This document shows positions 1-5,553 of a stretch of 5,553 nt of DNA, piece after piece. The notes beneath the pieces were generated by a model that saw only the letters and a list, made by a program, of their open reading frames with translations, had not been told where the DNA came from and did no database searches. Position 1 is the stretch's first letter. Each line of letters opens with the position of its first letter. Source of the stretch: an uncultured Bacteroidota bacterium (GTDB taxonomy: Bacteria; Bacteroidota; Bacteroidia; Flavobacteriales; Flavobacteriaceae); assembly GCA_903837025.1 (NCBI GenBank), contig CAILTC010000298.1, positions 1 to 5,553 on the forward strand, written 5' to 3'. Made by a program: the position numbers and the translations under genes.

Positions 1-53
1 ATTTAAGGGTTTAGAGTATCGTCAAAATCAAAAACAAGTGTCTTTCTAACCAT
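1..53 (-). pseudogene. Start of a HAD-superfamily hydrolase gene, interrupted by an in-frame stop
   Basis: Reading the minus strand from the ATG at 53-51 gives MVRKTLVFDFDDTLNP and then TAA at 5-3. The stretch FDFDDTL is HAD motif I (DxDxT, with the nucleophilic Asp), preceded by the usual hydrophobic strand, so this is very probably a real gene start. The ATG overlaps the stop of the ATP-grasp gene by 8 bases (ATGGTTAG), the same arrangement as another junction in this operon, which supports the start. HAD phosphatases of this kind often sit beside ATP-grasp genes in polysaccharide loci. The stop after 16 codons means either a broken gene (nonsense mutation or frameshift) or a sequence error. 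The rest lies outside the window, so its state and substrate are unknown. Confidence 0.6.
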
Positions 54-1017
54 TAAAATCACGAATTAAAATCTCATCATCATAACGCAACATTAATAGG
101 TTTTTCTCCCAATTCTCACAAACTTCAATTTTCTTGTTACCCAAAATATACTCTTCAATAATCCATTTGGGAAAATTACCCCCTGCTAAATAGCTCAACG
201 GAAACCCTCCTCCAAATCTTGGATTAATCTCAATACCATAGATTTTTCTGGTAGTATCATTTACAAAAACCTGTAGTGTAATACAGCCACGCAAACCTTC
301 GATATGCTTCATTTTATCCCATATTTCAGGCACAAAATTCCCCATACGAGTTATGGCTTTATTGACTTCCCCATCACGAACTTCCAACCGTTCTCGAGGG
401 ATAAAACATTTCAAATCACAATTCATATCATAATACAAATCAATTGTAAACTCAGTATGCTTATTATGGTCTAAATATTCTAAAAACATCAATTTTTCAT
501 TTGAAAAATGATATTCTGTCAAGTCAGAATCAAAATTGATTATATAATTATCAACACTACGACTTCCATCGGTTGGCTTAATAAAAAGAGGCAATTGAAA
601 GTCTTGTTTAGTAAATTCTTTGGCACAATTAATACCTAGTTTATCAAAAAAATGATGCGTCATTCGCTTATCACGAAATATATGTATTTGAGCATAATCT
701 GAAATTACTATTTCTACACCGTATTGTTTAAACAAATCAATATTTTGAGACAAAACCAACAACTCAGTATCTATTGTTGGTATTATAAGTTTAATACTAT
801 TAGCCAAAACTAATTGTAATAATTCTTCAATATAATTGGATTCCGTCACCCTAACTATTTCAAAAAAACCATCTGAAATTCTGCAAGCGGAAGAGTATTT
901 AGGGCTAGCATCGGTTGTAAAAACTTTAGCATCTGGAAAAATGGCATTCAATTCTATTTTGAAATAGCGCACCAGAGAGACCCTTCTACCAGCAGAAGTG
1001 ATTAAAATATTCTTCAT
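46..1017 (-). CDS. ATP-grasp domain protein (CarB-like ligase) of a polysaccharide locus
   Basis: A 323-residue protein with the layout of the ATP-grasp ligases related to the carbamoyl-phosphate synthase large subunit. Residues 3-12 (NILITSAGRR) begin a Rossmann-like pre-ATP-grasp domain, and PTIDTELL (80-87) is typical of it. FIKPTDGSRS (145-154) carries the ATP-binding lysine and glycine-rich loop, FLEY near 178-181 is the adenine-side segment, and EINPRFGGG (263-271) is the metal-binding motif. Family members join a carboxylate to an amine or thiol via an acyl phosphate. Here it may build or attach an amide-linked group on a sugar (inference). An ATG at 1062 is in frame but overlaps the upstream gene by 41 bases. 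The ATG at 1017 puts the conserved strand at the N-terminus and leaves a 4-base gap, so it was chosen. It ends overlapping the HAD gene start. The cytoplasm is expected because there is no signal peptide. The family is clear; the substrate is not. Confidence 0.88.
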   Translation of the reverse strand: MKNILITSAGRRVSLVRYFKIELNAIFPDAKVFTTDASPKYSSACRISDGFFEIVRVTESNYIEELLQLVLANSIKLIIPTIDTELLVLSQNIDLFKQYGVEIVISDYAQIHIFRDKRMTHHFFDKLGINCAKEFTKQDFQLPLFIKPTDGSRSVDNYIINFDSDLTEYHFSNEKLMFLEYLDHNKHTEFTIDLYYDMNCDLKCFIPRERLEVRDGEVNKAITRMGNFVPEIWDKMKHIEGLRGCITLQVFVNDTTRKIYGIEINPRFGGGFPLSYLAGGNFPKWIIEEYILGNKKIEVCENWEKNLLMLRYDDEILIRDFNG

Positions 1018-1021
1018 AAAT

Positions 1022-1627
1022 TCACTTATTACCATTAAAATATTCGGATGAAACTTGATCATTTAGATTCACATCCTCTCTTATTAAAACTTTTTTTAGT
1101 GTCAAAAATAAGATTTTACAATCCAATTTAAAACTGATATTATCCACATACCAAACATCATATTCAAATTTCTTTTGCCACGAAATTGTATTTCTTCCAT
1201 TAACTTGTGCCCATCCCGTAATTCCGGGTTTTAGATCATGCCTTCTATTTTGAATAGCACTATAAAAAGGTAAGTATTCGGGTAACAAAGGCCTTGGCCC
1301 TATCAAACTCATATCGCCTCCAAGTACGTTTAGTAATTGCGGAATTTCGTCTAAGGACGTTTTGCGTATAAAACGACCTATTTTTGTCAATCGAACTGTG
1401 TCAGGTAATAAATTTCCTTTTTCGTCTTTCTTATCGTTCATCGTCTTGAACTTAAGAATCTTGAATAACTGCCCATTTTTACCGGGACGTATTTGAAAGA
1501 AAAAAGGTTTTCCATCATTGACAAAATACAAACAAAGAGTTACCAAAATAAATAATGGACTCAGTACTATCAATCCTACAATTGCTACTATAAAATCGAA
1601 ACTTCTTTTTAAAAACAATTTATACAT
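1022..1627 (-). CDS. PglC-type phosphoglycosyl transferase (initiating bacterial sugar transferase)
   Basis: A 201-residue monotopic phosphoglycosyl transferase. Proteins of this family move a sugar phosphate from a UDP-sugar to undecaprenyl phosphate, the first membrane step of glycan repeat-unit synthesis. It starts with the basic segment KRSFDF, then one hydrophobic helix (about 12-35) with Ser23-Pro24, the break that makes the helix re-entrant in PglC. FKILKFKTM (55-63) and SLDEIPQLLNVL (91-102) follow; Asp93-Glu94 is the catalytic dyad. DMSLIGPRP (105-113) and KPGITGWAQVNGR (133-145) complete the signature. The length matches small PglC/WcaJ-C-terminal-type enzymes without the extra N-terminal membrane domain. 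The ATG overlaps the stop of the upstream glycosyltransferase by 8 bases (ATGTATAA), suggesting translational coupling. The first sugar cannot be told; PglC itself uses diacetylbacillosamine, but relatives use other N-acetylated sugars or galactose/glucose. Confidence 0.93.
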   Translation of the reverse strand: MYKLFLKRSFDFIVAIVGLIVLSPLFILVTLCLYFVNDGKPFFFQIRPGKNGQLFKILKFKTMNDKKDEKGNLLPDTVRLTKIGRFIRKTSLDEIPQLLNVLGGDMSLIGPRPLLPEYLPFYSAIQNRRHDLKPGITGWAQVNGRNTISWQKKFEYDVWYVDNISFKLDCKILFLTLKKVLIREDVNLNDQVSSEYFNGNK

Positions 1628-2786
1628 GCTGTTCTAATCTTTGATATTCTGCTAAAATAGCATCCCAAACTATGTGTTGCTCATAACGGGACATTATCAT
1701 AGAGCGGGAGTTTTGTTGTAAACAAGTCCTTAAAGTATTATTTTCTATCATTATTTTCATCGCACTGCATATCGCATCACTATCTTTTACAGGAATGATG
1801 ATACCATTTTTACCTTCCATTATGATTTCATTACAACCATTGATATTGGTTACAATATTAGGCAACCCCATAGCTCCTGCCTGCATAACAACATTAGGAA
1901 ATCCTTCGCGATAAGAAGGTAAAACCGAACAATCACTTATCCCTAAATAAGGGCGAACATCTTTCTGAAAACCGACAAATCTAATATTAGCATTTGCTTC
2001 TATTTCTTGCATTGTTTCTGGCAATAGAGGATCTAAATCAGATTCAAAAGAGCCTACTAATAGCAATTTAACATGTTCAATTTCTGAGGAAAGTTTATGA
2101 AATGCTGTTATTAATTCATTAATTCCTTTGTCACCTACCAAACGACCAACAAAAATGAAAACAAAATCATCAGGAGTCATTTGTAAACTTGTTTTCAAAA
2201 GATGATTTTGTTCTTCTGAAAACAAAATTGGATTAAAGTAGTCCATATCAATTCCGTTTACATTGCCATTTGCAATGACTTTCAGAGGCTTATTTGTAAT
2301 TTTATATTGTATTAAATCGTTTTTAACACCTTGCCCTTCGGGATAAATAGCAGTAGCACAATAACATAAAACTTTATCCATTGCAATTAGCAATTTTTTT
2401 ACAAAACCTGTTTTAGAAGGAAAAATTAATCCCGTAAAAGTATGTATCCGAATAGGAACTCCTGCACAATACCCCGAAATCATAGTTAGCAAACCTGCTT
2501 TAGGCGTGATAGAATGAACAATTAAAGGCTTCTCTTTTTTGAAGAGCCAATACAGTTGCCATAATGACTTTATATCCTTTAGTAGACTGATATTTCGCTG
2601 CATTTCAATTGAAATAGTTTGAACACCTTCTCTATCTCTCACTTCTTGCAAATGTGAATTTTCTCCTGAAACAGCGATGACAGTGTAACTCTCTTTTAAA
2701 AAAGACAGCTGCCCCTTAAGTAAATAATCCAATGATGTTGCTATTGTTGAAGTGCGAATCAACTTATTTTTAATTGATAGATTCAT
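1620..2786 (-). CDS. Glycosyltransferase family 4 (GT-B fold), CapM/PglA-like
   Basis: A 388-residue retaining glycosyltransferase with a GT-B fold, expected to add a sugar from a nucleotide donor to the lipid-linked repeat unit on the cytoplasmic face. The N-terminal acceptor half contains IVHSITPKAGLL (89-100), the short hydrophobic RIHTFTGLIF (113-122) and VIANGNVNGID (170-180), all usual in the CapM/PglA-like branch. The C-terminal donor half has FVGRLVGDKG (212-221), LLLVG (241-245) and REGFPNVVMQAGAMG (293-307). In the EX7E motif the first Glu is E294, but the second position is Gln302. The ATG at 2786 is the only ATG near the conserved N-terminus and overlaps the preceding gene by 17 bases. 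The next gene begins inside its last codons. Specificity cannot be assigned. Its place beside the initiating transferase makes a role in adding an early sugar plausible. Confidence 0.9.
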   Translation of the reverse strand: MNLSIKNKLIRTSTIATSLDYLLKGQLSFLKESYTVIAVSGENSHLQEVRDREGVQTISIEMQRNISLLKDIKSLWQLYWLFKKEKPLIVHSITPKAGLLTMISGYCAGVPIRIHTFTGLIFPSKTGFVKKLLIAMDKVLCYCATAIYPEGQGVKNDLIQYKITNKPLKVIANGNVNGIDMDYFNPILFSEEQNHLLKTSLQMTPDDFVFIFVGRLVGDKGINELITAFHKLSSEIEHVKLLLVGSFESDLDPLLPETMQEIEANANIRFVGFQKDVRPYLGISDCSVLPSYREGFPNVVMQAGAMGLPNIVTNINGCNEIIMEGKNGIIIPVKDSDAICSAMKIMIENNTLRTCLQQNSRSMIMSRYEQHIVWDAILAEYQRLEQHV

Positions 2787-3858
2787 ACAATTGAATATGT
2801 TTGTTGATCATTATATTTATATCATATTCATTGGCTCTAATACCACATGATTGCGCTACGGATTCATAAAGTTTTTTATCCTTTAACAATTCCATTATTT
2901 TTTGTGCCAATTCAACATGGTCTCCTTGAGTAAATAAAACTCCTGCTCCTGCTACTACATCAGATAGACCCGGAACATTAGAGGCTACAAATGGTTTTCC
3001 GGACGCCATGCCTTCGATGCTAGAAAGCGACAATCCTTCATATTTTGAAGATAAAATGATAATATCTGCCGTTTTTAATATTCTGGGAACATCGGTTCGA
3101 ACCCCAAAGAAAAAAACACGATTTTCAAGTTGTAATTCTTGCACTAAAACTTCACATTCTTGTTTTAAAACACCATCACCAACTAAAATTAATTTTACAT
3201 TAGAAGGTAAATTAGACATCGATCGAATTAATATTTTTTGATCTTTTGGTTCTCTAAACCCGGCAACTTGAAGTAATAATTGATCCGTTTCCTCAAAACT
3301 TAAGTCTTCTTTCTTGTAAGGTTTCGCTACATTAAAATCCGAAATGGATACTCCATTTTCTATAAGTTCCGTTCTGCTAACAGCTAGTTTTGTATGGTCT
3401 AAAATTATGTTTTGTATTCCAGTAGAGATACAAATAATTTTAGAATAACCCTTGTATATAAATTGGTCAATCCACTTAAATAGTTTATTATTTAAACGTC
3501 TATTAGAGGTACTATGTTCTGTGAATATTAGTTTTGTATTTGAAAACGAAATCCATTTGGCCAAAACAACAAAATATTGAACTGGAAAAAGATGTACATG
3601 AACAATATCATATTTTTTTAAATACGGTATTATTCTAAAAATTGCCATTGGGTTATAAACAGATTTCAACCCTAATGAATAAATAGTACAACAATTAGCC
3701 GTTTCTAATTTTTTATAAAATGGGTATTGAGTTCCATCAAGAAGCAAGACATCCATTTCTAGACCTTTTTTACGGTACATAGGAACGGTTTCTAAAATCA
3801 ATTTCTCCGCACCACCTGTACCCAGACTATTAATAACTTGTAGAATTTTTAAAGCCAT
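2770..3858 (-). CDS. Glycosyltransferase family 4 (GT-B fold)
   Basis: A 362-residue GT-B glycosyltransferase. The N-terminus has the classic strand and glycine loop KILQVINSLGTGGAEK (4-19), followed by IVHVHLFP (85-92) and TEHSTSNRR (113-121), where the acceptor-side His residues lie. ENGV (167-170) marks the domain linker. The C-terminal donor domain has QVAGFREPKD (197-206), LILVGDG (223-229), VFFFGVRTDVP (248-258) and YEGLSLSSIEGMASG (273-287), with an intact EX7E pair at E274 and E282. Length and order are normal for the family. No signal peptide or membrane helix is visible, so it should act at the cytoplasmic face. The ATG at 3858 is the last A of a nine-A run and overlaps the GT2 gene by 10 bases; its own end overlaps the next gene by 17. 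Donor and acceptor sugars are unknown. Confidence 0.9.
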   Translation of the reverse strand: MALKILQVINSLGTGGAEKLILETVPMYRKKGLEMDVLLLDGTQYPFYKKLETANCCTIYSLGLKSVYNPMAIFRIIPYLKKYDIVHVHLFPVQYFVVLAKWISFSNTKLIFTEHSTSNRRLNNKLFKWIDQFIYKGYSKIICISTGIQNIILDHTKLAVSRTELIENGVSISDFNVAKPYKKEDLSFEETDQLLLQVAGFREPKDQKILIRSMSNLPSNVKLILVGDGVLKQECEVLVQELQLENRVFFFGVRTDVPRILKTADIIILSSKYEGLSLSSIEGMASGKPFVASNVPGLSDVVAGAGVLFTQGDHVELAQKIMELLKDKKLYESVAQSCGIRANEYDINIMINKHIQLYESIN

Positions 3859-4736
3859 TTTTTTTTATCATTTTTGTACATTATATATCCTAATGGAAAA
3901 CAAAACAAACTTATAATAGGATTGACCCTCTTCATTTTCATACTAAAAGATTCGCTTGAATTAAAAGAAAAACGCCAATAATTAAGTGTTGCTTTTATTT
4001 TTTGGATAAATGGAATTTCATAAGAAGCTAGTTCCGAGTAACAAATCATTGAAGCTACAGGAGAAGTCATCCTTATTTTTACAATTTTAGCCGTTAAGCC
4101 ATCCGGTAAATACTCCGTAGTATAAATACCACTATTAAAGAACAATAAATTATATTTTTGTGCAATTCTATTCCACACTAAAGCCTCAGGACAGAATTTT
4201 TCGTTTTTAATTTCTGGAAAAGGAAATTCTTTCAAAACTTCTGTTTTAAAAACCTCAACTAAATCACCTGTAATTTTATAACTAAATCGTATTTTTAATG
4301 AATTAGATACTATAGATTTAACAATGTCATTCCCAACAATAGAACCATCAGCATTATTCCTTCTTCCCGAAACACCGCCTATCAAATGAAGATTTTTCAC
4401 AGTATCATAATGCTCCAGAATTTGTTTAACCGAATTTACAGGTAATTCATCATCCGAGTCTAAAATCAAAAACAGTTCTCCCTTTGCCAATTGAACACCT
4501 TTATTTATAGCAAAATGTTTACCCTTATTTTCTTGTTTAAAATAAGTTATTGGTATTTTTTGTTCGGCTATAAAATCAGTAATAAGTTCTTCTGTTGAAT
4601 CGACACTCCCATCGTCAACAATAATCCATTCAAAACTAAAATTAGTTTGTTGAAGCAAACTTTCATAAACTCTTTTTAGTAAACGGGACCTATTATAGGT
4701 TGGCGTAAAAACGGTAATTTTAATAGTGCGATCCAC
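3849..4736 (-). CDS. Glycosyltransferase family 2 (GT-A fold)
   Basis: A 295-residue inverting GT-A transferase. VFTPTYNRSRLL (9-20) is the opening strand of the family, WIIVDDGSVDST (37-48) binds the nucleotide, NKGKHFAINKG (70-80) follows, and LILDSDDELP (90-99) holds the metal-binding DxD-type motif. TGD (156-158) and KFCPEALVWNRIA (180-192) lie in the acceptor region. A hydrophobic stretch near 273-287 and the basic tail KNDKKKWL suggest peripheral contact with the inner membrane. It likely adds one sugar to the undecaprenyl-linked unit. The start is GTG (4736-4734), preceded directly by an in-frame TAA at 4739-4737; no ATG lies between it and the conserved N-terminal strand, so GTG is the best start and the protein looks complete. 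It follows the 474-base gap and is the first gene of the tightly overlapped block. Donor and acceptor are unknown. Confidence 0.9.
   Translation of the reverse strand: MDRTIKITVFTPTYNRSRLLKRVYESLLQQTNFSFEWIIVDDGSVDSTEELITDFIAEQKIPITYFKQENKGKHFAINKGVQLAKGELFLILDSDDELPVNSVKQILEHYDTVKNLHLIGGVSGRRNNADGSIVGNDIVKSIVSNSLKIRFSYKITGDLVEVFKTEVLKEFPFPEIKNEKFCPEALVWNRIAQKYNLLFFNSGIYTTEYLPDGLTAKIVKIRMTSPVASMICYSELASYEIPFIQKIKATLNYWRFSFNSSESFSMKMKRVNPIISLFCFPLGYIMYKNDKKKWL
3858..3866 (-). repeat. Nine-A homopolymer at the GT2/GT4 gene junction
   Basis: The plus strand has nine T residues here, so the coding strand reads A9 followed by TGGCTTTAA. The run encodes the three lysines near the GT2 C-terminus (KKKWL), and its last A is the first base of the GT4 ATG. 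The GT4 frame is -1 relative to GT2. The run is of a type known to allow ribosomal or transcriptional slippage and replication slippage; whether any occurs here is unknown. Confidence 0.85.
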
Positions 4737-4877
4737 TTATAGTATTATTAATTATAATTAAAAATTAAACGTCCAACAAAGCATTCTACCAACTCAATAA
4801 TAGTTCACAAATGACACCTATTTACTTTGGCTGTTCTAACTCAATGTCAATTAGTTAAAAAAATATTTCCGATTTTA

Positions 4878-4910
4878 TCATTTCGACGAAAGAGGAATAT
4901 CATTTGCTCA
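4878..4910 (+). repeat. TCATTTCGACGAAAG-type intergenic element (probable decayed copy)
   Basis: The plus strand reads TCATTTCGACGAAAGAGG and then AATATCAT. This resembles, from memory, an intergenic sequence of the form GTCATTTCGACGAAGGAGAAATC that recurs in many flavobacterial genomes. Only the core is recognisable here, and no second arm of a larger palindrome was found nearby. A genome-wide search was not possible, so copy number and nature are inferred. Confidence 0.4.
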
Positions 4911-4997
4911 TTTATTTTGCCAACGTAATGTAATTTGCTCTACATATTCATGAAAACCTATTAGGTGTTCTTGATCAAAAATAAAAAAAGGTTTAAC
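4908..4997 (-). other. Short protein-like fragment, possible gene remnant
   Basis: After a TAA at 5000-4998 the minus strand stays open for 29 codons, ending in HEYVEQITLRWQNK and TGA at 4910-4908. The middle part reads DQEHLIGFHEYVEQ. The residue mix (Trp, His, charged and hydrophobic residues in an amphipathic pattern) looks more like protein than the random AT-rich translation around it. There is no start codon, the open stretch is short, and neither other frame extends it upstream. It could be the C-terminal scrap of a gene lost from the operon, or chance. I do not recognise the family. Confidence 0.25.
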
Positions 4998-5093
4998 TTA
5001 ATAACATTGTTTTGCCATTGATCTAAATTAACAGAATTTCACTAATTTATTAATTTGCTTTTTCAGGCTTGGGTCACTAATTTTAAGATACAG

Positions 5094-5134
5094 ATCCGTG
5101 TTTTATCTGTTCAAATCCGCGTTATCCGTGTGCC
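5094..5134 (+). repeat. Degenerate tandem ATCCGTG units
   Basis: Four units follow one another on the plus strand: ATCCGTGTTTT at 5094, ATCTGTTCAA at 5105, ATCCGCGTT at 5115 and ATCCGTGTGCC at 5124. Spacing is 11, 10 and 9 bases, and the shared core is ATCYGYG. Arrays of this kind (ATCCGTG/CACGGAT) are familiar to me from intergenic regions of Flavobacterium and other environmental genomes, but this was not checked. They have higher G+C than the flanks and do not code. Confidence 0.6.
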
Positions 5135-5162
5135 ATTTTTAACATTAGTACAAGTAACGGAT

Positions 5163-5182
5163 AGTTAATTTACAAATTAACT
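5163..5182. repeat. AT-rich inverted repeat after the polymerase-like gene
   Basis: AGTTAATTT (5163-5171) and AAATTAACT (5174-5182) are perfect 9-base inverted arms around two bases; a hairpin would have about eight pairs and a four-base loop. It lies 28 bases past the stop of the upstream membrane protein gene. The stem is AT-rich and the minus-strand sequence after it is not T-rich, so it is at best a weak terminator or an RNA-end stabilising structure. Confidence 0.4.
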
Positions 5183-5210
5183 TGTTTATAAAAATTAATT
5201 TAAAAAGGAT

Positions 5211-5553
5211 TTATCTATCACGATATTCCATGAATTCAAATCTCCCTCCTCTAGAAAAATCTTGAAAAATGGACTTATAAGGCATTAAATCTCCATCGTC
5301 AAAACTGAATAAAAGATTGAAGAATAAAAGACCAAAGTATATAAAAAACAATAATTTAAACCCCCCTCTTTGCTTTTCGTCTTTTATATAGAGATACATC
5401 TGCGGTAATGCTAGTGCCACAAATATAAAATAATACCAAGAAAATCGTATAAAGGAAGCATTGGTCAAACCAATAACTGTAACTAAAATATACCCGATTA
5501 ATCCATTAAATATAATTGTACTTTCTTTTGAGCGGTAAAATTGATTTCTAAAA
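5211..5553 (-). CDS. C-terminal part of a multi-pass membrane protein, EpsG/Wzy-like polysaccharide polymerase (partial)
   Basis: The frame is open to the right edge and ends at TAA (5213-5211), giving the last 113 residues. The TTG at 5468 is an internal Leu, not a start: 28 more codons upstream are open. Three hydrophobic segments are visible: about residues 12-29 of the fragment (IIFNGLIGYILVTVIG), 37-55 (SWYYFIFVALALPQMYLYI) and 67-82 (LLFFIYFGLLFFNLLF). NASFIRFSWYYF before the penultimate helix and DDGDLMPYKSIF after the last helix resemble the ends of EpsG-family polymerases as I recall them. Such proteins join lipid-linked repeat units at the periplasmic side of the inner membrane. The position upstream of glycosyltransferases fits. 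A flippase or another multi-pass protein cannot be excluded because the N-terminal part is missing. Confidence 0.65.
   Translation of the reverse strand, partial: FRNQFYRSKESTIIFNGLIGYILVTVIGLTNASFIRFSWYYFIFVALALPQMYLYIKDEKQRGGFKLLFFIYFGLLFFNLLFSFDDGDLMPYKSIFQDFSRGGRFEFMEYRDR

Larger units (their letters stand above)
4737..5210. other. 474-base gap without an intact gene, containing repeats and a possible remnant
   Basis: Very AT-rich sequence between the polymerase-like gene and the GT2 gene. No reading frame of useful length is open on either strand. It contains an AT-rich inverted repeat (5163-5182), degenerate ATCCGTG-type tandem units (5094-5134), a 29-codon protein-like fragment (4908-4997) and a TCATTTCGACGAAAG element (4878-4910). 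No full Bacteroidota promoter (TTTG, about 20 bases, TAnnTTTG) was found on the minus strand, although the downstream genes may well need one here. The remaining part, 4737-4877, shows nothing I can identify beyond AT-rich leader sequence. Confidence 0.7.

Noticed and set aside
1018..1062. N-terminal extension of the ATP-grasp protein to the ATG at 1062 (or to the ATG at 1035)
   Set aside because: It would overlap the transferase gene by 41 (or 14) bases and adds residues before the conserved first strand; the ATG at 1017 fits the family and the operon spacing.
3008..3241. Open frame of 77 codons on the plus strand
   Set aside because: It lies wholly inside the GT4 gene on the opposite strand, has no recognisable domain, and reads as an antisense shadow.
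4816..4855. TTGACA on the minus strand (complement of TGTCAA near 4844) as a -35 box
   Set aside because: No TATAAT-like box lies at the right spacing, and this sigma-70 pattern is not the usual one in Bacteroidota.
4976..4983. TATTTTTG on the minus strand as a Bacteroidota -7 promoter box
   Set aside because: It matches TAnnTTTG, but there is no TTTG at the expected distance upstream, and such matches are common by chance in AT-rich DNA.
5163..5182. Rho-independent terminator
   Set aside because: The inverted repeat is perfect, but it is AT-rich with a tight loop and has no T-tract after it in the transcribed direction.
5211..5468. A complete 85-residue membrane protein starting at 5468
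   Set aside because: The codon at 5468 is TTG and the same frame stays open to the window edge, so this is the end of a longer protein.

Overview
The window is AT-rich. It reads as part of a surface-polysaccharide locus (O-antigen, capsule or exopolysaccharide) from a member of the Bacteroidota, most likely a Flavobacterium-like species. This is inferred from the style of the proteins, the lack of clear Shine-Dalgarno sequences before most starts, and two intergenic sequence types that I recall from flavobacterial genomes. No database was searched.

Every gene lies on the minus strand, so transcription runs from high to low coordinates. In that order they are: the C-terminal end of a multi-pass membrane protein resembling an EpsG/Wzy-type polymerase (runs off the right edge, stop at 5211); a 474-base gap without an intact gene (4737-5210); a GT-A family 2 glycosyltransferase (3849-4736, GTG start); two GT-B family 4 glycosyltransferases (2770-3858 and 1620-2786); a small PglC-type phosphoglycosyl transferase that would start synthesis on the lipid carrier (1022-1627); an ATP-grasp enzyme (46-1017); and the first codons of a HAD-type phosphatase gene that meets an in-frame stop at 3-5. 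From the GT2 gene onward the genes overlap by 8 to 17 bases or are separated by 4, so they form one tightly packed, probably translationally coupled operon.

A working model is as follows. The phosphoglycosyl transferase loads the first sugar phosphate on undecaprenyl phosphate at the inner face of the inner membrane. The three glycosyltransferases extend the repeat unit. After flipping, the upstream membrane protein polymerises it. The ATP-grasp enzyme, perhaps with the HAD protein, would make or attach an unusual substituent, possibly through an amide bond. The sugars cannot be read from sequence.

The oddest places are the stop directly after HAD motif I at the left edge, a run of nine A residues at the GT2/GT4 junction placed so that a -1 slip would fuse the two enzymes, and the gap, which holds degenerate repeats and a short protein-like remnant inside an otherwise compact operon. 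No RNA genes, CRISPR array or intact mobile element was seen.
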